Of a stretch of DNA of 64,000 nt, positions 1-10,634 are shown one piece after another. The DNA is from Hymenolepis diminuta (lineage: Eukaryota; Platyhelminthes; Cestoda; Cyclophyllidea; Hymenolepididae). A model generated the notes under the pieces. That model searched no databases and was not told where the DNA came from. It saw only the letters and a program-made list of their open reading frames with translations. Made by a program: the position numbers and the translations under genes. The first letter of the stretch is position 1. The number at the start of each line of letters is the position of its first letter. The stretch is taken from NCBI GenBank assembly GCA_900708905.1, contig CAADRB010000007.1, positions 232,146 through 296,145 on the forward strand, written 5' to 3'.

Positions 1-399
1 TTTGAATGCGTTCATTGAAAATTGGTATTCCCTGATCATCTGACTCCATAATTCGGTTGTAATGACTAGTCAGATTGGTTAATAGCACTGTGCGGTGTCG
101 CGTCAAGCTTTCTTTACTTCCAACCAACATCCCTCTGTGCACCTCCACCTTGTGGCCTCCTATTAACACAAGACCAAACATTGTTTCGATTCCAATTTCA
201 TTGAACATGGTGCCTCATTGGTAAATAGTCCAGTGACGCACGAAATTTGAAGATTCCTTTCCTCAAAGGTAAATGGGTATTCGGTAACTGCTATAGCGTG
301 ACCAACTAGGAGTCCTGATAGTAATCTAGTAATCGCGAAGTCAACAAGCTAGAAAACTCGGCAATATAGCAACTTTACACAGAAGCTAATAACTCACGG
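1..399. other. Intergenic, no gene seen
   Basis: AT-rich sequence without a convincing open frame. A stretch near 75-110 resembles one near 4960-5010: both contain 'ccaatagca'/'ttaatagca' followed by 'gtgtcgcgt'. This suggests diverged repeat material, but the similarity is too short to name a family. Confidence 0.4.
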
Positions 400-850
400 C
401 TGATCACAAGACACGTTATAGTCAACACGTGTGTATTCACGAAACTCGCTCTCAATCGGTATCGGCTTGAACAAATAGGCATAATTATCAGGTGTCTTTT
501 ATCGGTGGGGAAATGAAGAAGAAGATCACATTTTTATTCATAGAGGAAATATTGGGAGCGGGGGAAAATGATCATCATTTCTTCTAACAAAAACAATACT
601 TTCCCCAAAATAATTCTTATATGTAGGATTCTTCATTTTCCGCCTTTCAAGCTTTCACTTACATTATGACTATAAATGGCACATAATATGAATCGATCTG
701 TTGATAGGAAAACGTGGGTCGTATGGTCGGGTTGTGATGATGTGGTGTTGTGGTGTTGTCGGGTTGCATTTGTAACTAGTGCGCTTTCTTAGGGAATCTA
801 GGAGTCGGTTACGGTGTCCTACGGTGAAGGGCAGATCATAACAGTCTATG
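400..850 (+). repeat. Dispersed repeat, left member of an inverted pair
   Basis: This block matches the reverse complement of 6590-7150. Shared pieces include 'tattgggagcggggga' against 'tattgggagcggagga', 'ccccaaaataattc' against 'ccccagaataattc', and 'gacta/actagtgc'-type strings followed by 'gggaatcta(g/a)gag'. The sub-blocks are ordered A-B-C here but B-C-A in the other copy, so both look like pieces of a longer or tandem unit. No coding capacity was recognised. Ends are approximate. Confidence 0.7.
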
Positions 851-1174
851 TTCCATAGGGTTTAGAAATACGAATAGTATCTCACAAAAGTTTCTCCCTC
901 GAGTTTTTGTTGCTGTTGTTCAGTACAATTTGGTTTATTCACAACTTTTGGCTTTCTAATCTGAAACTGTAACTATCTGTTATTTGTGAAAGTAGAGAAC
1001 ATAATATTTGCTGGTATCACCGCAGATACGGTACTTTGGCACGACACTGTTTATTGCCCTATCAATTGAAGACTCTGTTGTGAAAGATTAAGCCCGGTAA
1101 TAGCGGCGGAAACTGTTAGTAATCGTTTAGGTAACCGCCTTTTCCTTCAGGATTGAAATTCTGAAACATCTTGT

Positions 1175-1450
1175 TTGACCGATTCTGGAGTGGACCAAAT
1201 TTCCTCAGATCACCCCCTCACACTAGCAGCTATCTCAGCAAGGCATGTGGCCAAAAACTTGTCATTCCGGATCTTGGACATCGCAGAACCCTTCCGCTGG
1301 GTTTTCATCATCGCTGGCATCTCCAAATTTATTATTGGCGTTGATTTCCTTTGTCACTTCGGTCTCCTCCTTGATCCCCGGCAAACTTTCATTCTAGATG
1401 TGCCGAATATTCTAGAAATGCACAGAGAGTTATCCTTCAAAACAGTATGA
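1175..1450 (+). mobile_element. Ty3/gypsy retrotransposon relic: retropepsin-like protease fragment
   Basis: A 91-codon open stretch resembles the aspartic protease region at the start of gypsy pol. Near its start (residues 3-7) is DSGVD, matching the D-T/S-G catalytic loop of retropepsins. The middle has FRWVFIIAGIS, and residues about 53-62 read IIGVDFLCHF, matching the I-L-G-x-D-F-L motif near the protease C-terminus. The run LLLDPRQ that follows matches the usual approach to reverse transcriptase. No gag, reverse transcriptase, RNase H or integrase was found nearby, and the loop between the active site and FRW is shorter than usual. It is a dead fragment. Family assignment rests on motifs remembered from the family, not on a search. 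Confidence 0.75.
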
Positions 1451-4400
1451 CCAACAAAATCATTACTTTGAACGTTTTTAATGAGTTTTAATGACTCGAA
1501 ATTCACTAATAATTTTTACATAAGTTTCTTACTTTTCCTTTGATAAATGGTTCAATACTCAAATCTGTAATGGTATAATTTTTCTCAGCAATCCAACTTC
1601 CAATTGCCTTTATTTCTTCCTCAAAATATCCTTGTTAGAAACACAATATCCAATCGAGTTGACCTGAGAAAATGAATTTGTCGAAGAATCCGGTTATCTT
1701 ACTTCTACTTACAGCATGAAGTTTTTAAAAAAAGAAATACCAGATAATTGGCGAAAAAACGGGAAGTATCGTCATAGTGATTGATGATGATGGGTTCTGG
1801 GCGTTTTTTTGCTATTTATATTACCAGAAAATCAGAGCGTCAGAAGAAAATATCCAGAATGCACCTTGACTGGGAACGCTTTGAACAAATTTGAATTACC
1901 TCAAAGGCACTTTTATTGATTGTGTTTTATTGCATTTGATATAAATTTGTGCATTCTTTTCTTTAAAATGTAACAAATAATTGGCAGCAATGTAGCGCAA
2001 TTTCTCCCTGTATTGAAATTCATTCTTAAGGTATAAAATATAGATTCATTATAAAATTAATTCTTTTCGCCAATTTAACTGCGAGATTTATTTTTGAACC
2101 TTTTTATGATAATTTATTAATTAAAAGGGAGTTTATTAAAAGAAGTAAAAATTCATTTTGTCAATTTTTTCTCCAATCAAGAATATGGGGAAATGCAAAA
2201 TAAAGAAAAGAAAGCGAATATTTCACTTTTAAATCACAAAGTTTTAAAAAATTAAGGTAAGGGAAATTTTTTTACAGATTGCCAAATATGGACAAAATAT
2301 ATAAGTAATGTACATGGGAAAGAAGGTATGAAATAGTTAAAATTATTCCCAATTTGTAATGGGACACAAGTCCTTTCCTTCACTTATAGAATTGAATGCA
2401 ACAGTGGTTAGTTGTCGAGTCAATAGAATGCGGGCAAATACCTAGGAGAAAACTATTCATCCCCTTCTTCACCTGGTGGATTCGCATAAGCAAGAGGCCC
2501 AAGATGAATCCTGCAAAGTGATAGAAAATATTCGTGGATATTCTTTCACCACAAATTAGTGTAAGAGTATTATTATTCCTGAATTAAAAAACCTCGCATA
2601 AATGAAATTTTTAGCAACCTATGACACACTTATCAGGTTGGCATGACTCATCAATAGGACAATAAACAATGAAGGTCATGACATGAGCTCACCTAGAAAC
2701 TCAGAAGTCAAGTCATTAAAGGTAAATTTTGAAAGTAGTAAAGAAAATCACTGATGAAGGTCATCGGATTCAGTGTGAGGCTCTTCAACTAACGGCCTGG
2801 AAAAGCAATATCATATATTTTTTGGCTAAGACAAAAAAGGTAATTGTTCCGTATTCCATAGGCCAAATTTTCCAATACTTTCCTATCTTATCTCCGTGTA
2901 CGCACCAACAAATTTATCAAACGCAGGTATTCGGGTCTATTTTACACCTTAATTACCATGCGCATACCCAGACTCCTAATTTATCTTTAAACTGCTCCAA
3001 CTACTCCAATCTGGATCCATAAATACCTCACTGTAATCTTAGATCTTACAGTGGAATCTATTATCAGACAGCCAGCTTTTACAATTCCAGTATTGGTCTC
3101 CGACTCCTATCAGCTAGCTACTCTGACCCGATTTTCAGCCGGCTCATTTTTTTCTGCTGCGTATTGATCTTTCTGCTCATTGTCTTTATAGGGTGGTGTC
3201 TTCTTCTCTATGTTATTATGGTTCCCATGTTGGGGTAACAGGAGCCGGATCGTCACCAAATTTTTGCAGGTAATGTTGCGCAGAAGGCTGAATGTTCACA
3301 GGGTCGCCAGTTATAGGAATTGAAAAAACAAGATCCGCGGTCACCAATTTAAGAGTTACCAAATTGTACTAACTAATGAACCAGAACCTGGTTATTGATG
3401 TTAAGACTATGGCTAGCAGCTAACTACACCGAACGACACAAAGAGTTGCCTAGGCCAAAGTGTATTGAATAAAGCATAATGAAGAATCAAACGGATAAGA
3501 GATAGAGAGCTGAACGGGGGAGGGGGAAGTAGGAGATGAAAAGGAAGCGTAAAAGCAGATAACTGACAAGCATGTGTGTGGAAATGCAATGACAGTTTAT
3601 GTGAACCACATGAGCAAGGACTCGCATGAGGTATGCGTGCATATGTACTTTTGAATCATATGGAACTGATACAGAAAAATTGATAAATTATAAACTCCAT
3701 TAAACACGATAAATAGGGGTTCGAGTAATAAGAACATTATTGCGGCCTCGTGAAGGAAGACCAAAGTATTGTCATTGGGAATATAAGTGAAGAATAATTT
3801 TCGAAACGCCTCCTTTGCTCGCCTCTGATGAGTCTAGCCTCATGCTGCTTAAATCGGTAATCCTCGAGTCCCTACTCGCAACATCTTTATTTTCCTTGAC
3901 GAGTAGGATTGAAGAAAACAGAATATTAAAACAAAGATTTAGCAAAGTTACATTCTAAAAGTAAAGCTAGTCTGACCTAGTAGGAAGAAGGCAGAAGCTC
4001 TGTAACTTAATGGAATTCACCAATAATTTATCCTCCGATATTATGCGGAATAATAATCGTTGTATTGCCAACTGCTCCATAAAGACCCAGAGCAGAGTCC
4101 AAAATTGCCAAAAAATGAATTTAATTTAAATGACCATATATATTTAATTGTGAAAAAAAAATTAATTTTTTTCATTGATTTAAATGGGAAAACCAACTTA
4201 TTTTAAAGATTATGAATTAGGTTTTATGAATTGTAAGAAATTGTTTTCATTAATTTAATCTTCCAATTCCAAAAAAATTACTTGAAATGAGAAATCATAA
4301 AATCAGAGAAAATTTGAATTTCAAAAACATACGTATTTGGATCTTTTTAAATAACATTCTATTGGATTAAAATGGCGTGACCAACCATTCGAATCAAACA

Positions 4401-6589
4401 ACCTGTCACTGACCACACAAACACTCTAAAAATTGTTCTTGCAATTACGCTACGGGTTAAATGATAAAATATTAATTCGGAAACGGGAGAATGTTATAAT
4501 TAGCCATATCCCCTAAGAAACATTGAAAAATTCAATTAACTCAAAATGCAACTGAACTAAGACTCTGCTGATTCTTTGGTAGGACATCTTCCTCCTTCTG
4601 GACTATAAAAATATTCCCCATGTGTATGTATTTTCCTCGTTTCTAAGTCATGAAATGATAGTATCAAAATATAAATGTAATGAAATCTGACTCACAGAAA
4701 AGTGTTAAAACAGATATACGTGCTATTCTACTCTTCCAGAAATTGAGCATATTTAAAGGCAAATTCCGTTGAAGAAATTTCCAATCCTAAATAAGGGGAA
4801 TAATTAGATGTGCATAGCGATCATATAAGATATTTGAAGCAAACTATTTAAAAATTCATTCAAGGATAAATCAAAAGTCAGGTAATTAGTAGGAGACCAT
4901 CATTTGGGTGTACTGTAGTTCAGATAAACGAAAGACTATTTGTATAATACATCTGAAAGAGACGAATTAGCCAATAGCATAATGAACACGGATACAGTGT
5001 CGCGTGCTTAGAAGACCACGCAGATAGAAGATAAACGGCGAGTTATGGTACTACACATTGGTTAATAATATTAAATGTACCAATAAAATGATGAGGAAAT
5101 GTGCTCCATTTTGGGTGTAGGCTCTGCCACTTGCTTCCGAATGACACAACTAAGGCGGCCAAAATGAACAAAAGGTATATCATTATTTAATAATATTTAT
5201 TTAGAATTTAGTCTTCAGCGAATCCCCAGACTCCTTATTTTAAAGACATCTTGAGATACACTAACTCGCTGTGCTAAGCAACTCCAATTGTTAAATATCT
5301 TAAAATTATATGACAACCCAATCCTTTTAATTAACCAGTCAGTCGGTTAAGTCAGCGAGCCCTGAATATCACAGGTATGAACTCAATTAGTAACTCTCTT
5401 TATAGAATTCACGATTCGAAACTAATAAATAATGAAATTTAATTGAGCAAAGATAAAACTTTATAATATTTATAATTGTGGCTTTATTATAATTATAATT
5501 TTTTTAGTCAAAATCCTACCACCTTGTTTATTACATCACTAACACTAAGGTCATATAGTCAATTGGCGCATTTATGCTTAATATCAATAAATTGTTACCT
5601 GAATTGAATAGATCAAATAGTTTACTCTAATATAAAATTTTATTTAAATGTATGATTTGAAGTCTAATTCTAAAATAATCACCGAACATTCTATTTAAAC
5701 GACTGAAAGGCAGTCATCTCTCTCATTCATACTGATACAAAAGTTAAAGGGAGATATGAAATGCCTTAGTATGGTTTTAAAATATATAAATGGCATTAAA
5801 ATATCCCTCACTAACTGAATTTGGCAAATTTTTATTGACGAAAACCGAATACTGTCTAGTTTTCCTATATAGTAAAGTTAAGTAATTCATTTAGGCATAT
5901 TCATCAGACATCTATATTAATCTGTAAAGCAAGAGGCCTCATGTTCAGCCATTATTTATTTGTTAAGTAGAAAAGCACTTAAAAATAATCAAACCACCGA
6001 AAAATTGGATATAGGCAGGTTTATCAACCTCGATATCCAATGAAGAGACACATTCTAGTACGCTGAACACTGGGAATCTAGCTTGCCGTGATACACTTAT
6101 TTTCATGTCCCATAGCATGGTAGCGAGGAGGACGTTGACTTTCATCTTTGTGTTCTTTAATGCTTTTGGTCCCTTTTCATTCTACATACTCTTATTTAAA
6201 AGTCCGGACATCACATTCTTCAAATAGTACGCTTTGTTTGAAATGATCAGACTCTAGTTAAACCAGCTATTGGAAATATTTGTTTGAATTTTTACTGCTC
6301 TGTACTGCTCAATTAGCTGTATTTTCATTTCATTCCAAAATGGGCCTTTAGAAGATAATAACCTATGAGGTTGGTATACTCAAGGGACACAAAAAATGAC
6401 TCATGAATGATGTTTCTATACCGATTCTAATTTAGAGAAATTATTGGTGCTTCTATTTCCTGGATATTTACGACTACTGTATCATATACTGCCCTTTATA
6501 GGGTTAATTTTAGTATTTTAATACGAGGAAAAATATACTTTTTATCGCGATAAACCAAATTACTTTTTACAGTAATGTTCATTAAAAGT
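1451..6589. other. Intergenic, repeat-derived; no gene recognised
   Basis: Very AT-rich. The stretch at 3230-3480 is less AT-rich than its surroundings, with 'gggtcgccag' and 'ggtcaccaattt' about 50 bp apart, and could be part of an LTR or retrotransposon leader. Fragments at 2640-2715 and 5335-5400 match the reverse complement of the SINE-body repeat described at 17580-17950. Short open frames here (2729-3022 and 5963-6145) show no recognisable domain. Confidence 0.45.
5335..5400 (+). repeat. Fragment of SINE-body repeat, plus orientation
   Basis: Contains 'gagccctgaatatcacag' followed by 'tatgaactca'. This matches, in reverse complement, the segment seen at 17600-17650 and 23280-23330, and in the same direction the 3' part of the SINE at 38820-38870. 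A related fragment lies at about 2640-2715. Confidence 0.5.
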
Positions 6590-7150
6590 TAAAGATGAAG
6601 TGCTAGAAGAAATACTAAATACTTTCCTCCGCTCCCAATATTTCTTCCATAAATAAAATTGAAATTTCCTTCTTAATTTCCCGCTGATAAAAAGGCACTT
6701 GATGATTATATCTATTTGTTTAAGCCAATACCGATTGAATTTCAGCTTCGTTTGTACATTTGTGTTTACCATAAGATGCCTTGTGCTCTGCTTTGCATCA
6801 TTGGCCGATACCCAACCCCCACAATATAATGGTGTTATAGTTTAATCTTCTCTATAGGATATCGTAACCAACTCTTAGATTCCCAAAGACATTGCACTAG
6901 TCGCAAACACGACCCAACAACACTGCAACACAAACTACCCAAACCATCATCTCAACATAAGACGCAGGTTTTCGTATTGATAGGTCGATTTTATATTATG
7001 CGCCATTTATAACCGTAATGTAAATAACCTCGTTTAAATAAAAGGGAATTAAAAGAGACAGAAATTAAAAAGTGAAAAATAAAGAATCTTACATTTACGA
7101 ATTATTCTGGGGAAATTATTAATTTCTTATATGTAACACATGCTAAACGC
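6590..7150 (-). repeat. Dispersed repeat, right member of an inverted pair
   Basis: Reverse-complement partner of 400-850, with roughly 75-80% identity over long stretches by eye. On the minus strand it runs B (7140-7080), C (7020-6830), then A (about 6815-6590). Because A follows C here but precedes B in the other copy, the ancestral unit may have been a direct repeat (A-B-C-A-B-C), an LTR pair, or a circularly permuted element. A 70-codon minus-strand frame across A (6772-6560) has no known domain. Confidence 0.7.
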
Positions 7151-8394
7151 CAATCTAGAAAAGTGCTAAGAATTATTTGAATATGGTATGAAAATTTGTA
7201 TCCATGATAGTTTATAGCTTTCCATTTGTTAAAATATCGTTGTCTGTGCCTACCATTGGTACCCCAAAAATTATGACTGAGATAGTCGGTTACATAACAT
7301 CTTTATTGTTACCGTTGTAATGGATGCTACACAAATAAGCCCTTTAGCTAAACCTTGGTAACCCTCTTAGAGGTCCACATATGTTGCCACCTATAACATG
7401 TTTGATCATTAAATATGACCAACACCACGCTGTAGGAATACTGGTCTCTGGTTGGCTGGGATGACCTCTGCATTCACGTCCACACTTGATCGCTACGCCA
7501 TCGATTACATACTCACACTTACCAGAATTTTCTAGCACACGCTAGATTCTGCCGATTAGTCTTGGTAGCGTCATAAACTCCACGCCATTGTTCGCAGCTC
7601 CTAAAATATTCATATAAAAGATTTCATACTTTTATTTTTATTTAAATAATGTTTGATCACATTCAAATGCTATTATGATGGTTAAGATGTTCTTTTTCTA
7701 TATCGTATAAAGATATAGAAACTAGTAGGAACTAGCCAAACGCTAGAGTTGACCGACGATAAAATAAACGATAACTTCGTTTTTTACAAAGTTAGGATTA
7801 ATATGCAAAATGTGAATGGAATTAAATGCTATTGAGTGGTTTTGAATATATGGAATTTAAGTCCCTACATGTCACTGTCATGCTTTCATCGGGACTAATG
7901 ACTCAGATTAGGAAAATAATCACTTATGTTAGATGTTTTTGCATTTTATCACAAATAGATTTTAATTTCATTGAAGAAAAGCCAAAAGTATTAAATCAGG
8001 CAAATTTATGTGAGGTCATATATAGTAAACTTCGTCCCGCACTTTGCTTCCGGTGAATTTTAGTCCAGTTAGTATTTTCGTACGCAAAATTTTACTAGAA
8101 GCAATACTAGGTAGAATTTCTTAGAACTGCCTAATAGAAAAAATCGCTTGGAAAAGGTGCGTTTATGAATACGCATTGGCGATGTTTTCAGTCATATTGG
8201 ACCGCGTAAATTATTATTAATATTGAAAGCAACAGTGCAACAAATTGGACATGATAAAGCCAATTTTCATTTGATCACATGTAATTCATGAAAAAGTTAG
8301 CTACTTATGTCTTTAAAAAAATATAAATTATGGTTTTGTACCGTGACTTCCCTTTTCTATGATTATAGAGATGTTTTTCCTATCCATGCCAATG
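7151..8394. other. Intergenic, no gene recognised
   Basis: Holds a less AT-rich patch at 7340-7610 with a 64-codon minus-strand frame (7538-7344) that contains several cysteines but no recognised family. It may be repeat-derived. The rest is AT-rich without clear features. Confidence 0.4.
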
Positions 8395-9205
8395 GGAATC
8401 TGAAGTATATCTCGATCAAATTGCAAACTTCCTGCTAAAGACAACAAATATTTGTCAACGCCCGGCTACTATAAATGATTGACCAGCGATTAGATCTATA
8501 CTAGTGTCCACAGGCGGTTCAATTGTGTGTATACAAGCTGCACACAGATACCAAAATGGGTGACAATCATCACACCGAGATCTGAATGACGTCTAACGAA
8601 GAAAGGTCTTGTACATAAACCTAATTTACTTATCCGTTAACTGAGGCTTCCCACGAAATTATTAGAAAAATATCTATGGTTTTACAATTTTCAGTGAACT
8701 ATCTGCATATTCAAATGAGTTTTAAAATTTATATGCCAAATAAAAAGCATGTAATGATGTATTTGAGGATTGCTCCAATTCCAATAAAATTTTTGAAGAC
8801 TGAAGGATCAGGAATTTTTAATTTCAAACAAACATGTTGTAATGAAGTTATGTGGACCGGGGCCGCACTGATTGAATAGATGGGATAATACAGGTCACTC
8901 AAGCTGCAAGATCAGTACGCAGGTGGCTGGGAAGCCACCCTAATTTATTGATAGATAGATCAGGTTTAAATGCAAAGAATTTCTTCGTTAGACGTCAGTC
9001 GAGTCACGTCATCTATGTCTCGGCGTAGTGATTGTCATCTATTTAGGCGCCTACGTCCAAGCAAACACGCAGATGGACCGCCTGCGAATACTGTAGTCGA
9101 AATCTTTCCACCAGTCAATTATTTACAATAGCTAGGTGTTGACAGATATCTGCTGTCTACAGCACATGCTCAATTTATTTTCCTAAACTGGTAATCATAC
9201 CCAGT
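8395..9205. repeat. Long foldback (inverted-repeat) element
   Basis: Two arms, about 8395-8660 and 8905-9205, are reverse complements of one another around a spacer of roughly 250 bp. Matching pieces in order are 'aaatatttgtcaacgccc'/'agatatctgtcaacacct', 'aaatgattgacc'/'aaataattgact', 'caggcggt' in both, 'gtgacaatcatcacaccgag'/'atgacaatcactacgccgag', 'acgtctaacgaagaaa' in both, and 'ggcttccca' in both. Structure suggests a non-autonomous DNA transposon or foldback element. A transcript across it would form a hairpin of over 200 bp. No transposase lies inside. The outer boundaries and any target-site duplication are not resolved. Confidence 0.8.
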
Positions 9206-10427
9206 GTCTAATATATTTAATAATTACGAAATCGTGAGGAATATTGTTATTAAAAGAAACACACGTATTAACCATTGGATCAATATTTCTTTTTAATAGT
9301 TTCTTAATCAAATCTTCATAATCGGTTCGAAACGTTTATTATTGTCATTCTTATTATTTTATTTAGCCTCATATTCTTTGATAATCAGACAAGTGTAAAT
9401 GCAATTTTGCATATTACATTGACTTAGTTACCTGAATTTACAACAAGGCAGAAAATTCAAGCTCTTAAATGCACGCCTCAAAGTCAGAGATAGAATACAT
9501 AATTTCAATCAAAATAATAGGAATTCCGTAGTTTTTTGTTAATATTTTCATTATTTATCTTCAAGAGGGCGAATAAAGAGAATCAAGTCCTGAAAAGTGA
9601 CTTGCTATTAATATAATGATCAGATCCAGGATAGAGAAAGTGTGAGAGCGTGCAATGTGACACATTTACATAATTCAATAAAGAAATAAATGATATGGAA
9701 GTGGTAACAGTTCATTTGTGCTAATAATATCATCTTTTGCTCAATGATGGAAAAACCGTACTAATGATTTTTAGAGTTAGCATTATTCAAAATTATTAAC
9801 AGACTAAATTGAAAGATTATGGGATTTCGATCATAAATTATTCGAATATATATTTTTTAATGTGCGATTTAAAAATATTTGATAACCTTAATCTTTGACA
9901 ATTTCTCTCGTTAATTTGTCTCTATCCTTATTCATTGTCATTTGTTTAGTATATGTTATTTAATTATTTAAATTGATTCATACAATAATTTCAGTTGAAT
10001 ATGTTTATACAGAGGATGTTTTTTAAAGATTAGTCGTATACGTACAGGAATCAAATTATCAATTTAATATTTATTTGGTTATTCAAAAATTTACAATTTT
10101 CCGTTTTGGACTTCCGGGTTATATTTTAACTTTACGCAATCCATTGCCGAAATTGTGCTTCATGAAAAATGTAAGTGAAAATCCAGATACATATTGAAAC
10201 GTATATATTAACTCTTATTAAATATTATGATTGATATTCAGTACAAAATTTTCATTTTTATTACATTTCACAAATTATAGTTTTGTTGACTCAGATTTCT
10301 AGGTCGATTTGACCAATGACGATCAGCTGTTTGTTCTTAACTTGATCACCTGATATATTAGAATGCAAAAAGGGTTTCAGATATACGCAAACTAAGTCGA
10401 CAATAAGATTTTATACTTATAAGAAAC
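9206..10427. other. Upstream flank of the Atos-family gene
   Basis: AT-rich region that should contain the promoter and 5' untranslated region of the gene starting at 10428. No clear TATA, initiator or trans-splice acceptor can be singled out against the AT-rich background. An in-frame TAA at 10404-10406 lies 21 bases before the chosen ATG. Confidence 0.4.
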
Positions 10428-10634
10428 ATGAATATAACAGAAACCATTCCGACACTTGTCTGTTCTAGCATAAATGTTTCTGACCCTGAAATTGACAAAG
10501 CCTCGAAAATATTTGCTAGCATATGTGAGGTTATATTTCATAGAGGACAAGCAGCAAGTTCACCCACTGTTAATCGGTGTGATGCGCTTTGTGTTCGTTC
10601 CAATATTTCTGCAGAGTTCAGTGATAGTTCAGTG
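10428..10634 (+). CDS. Atos-family gene, exon 1 (residues 1-69)
   Basis: Starts at ATG and ends in phase 0 at AGTG|GTAAGA. It encodes a poorly conserved N-terminus. The frame closes 15 bases into the intron, which supports splicing here. Confidence 0.8.

Noticed and set aside
3826..3915. Hammerhead ribozyme as in schistosome Sm-alpha repeats
   Set aside because: CTGATGA is present but the conserved GAAA after stem II and a cleavage-site stem were not found.
7344..7538. Minus-strand 64-codon frame with several Cys
   Set aside because: Looked briefly like a zinc-binding fragment, but Cys spacing does not fit a known zinc knuckle or finger.
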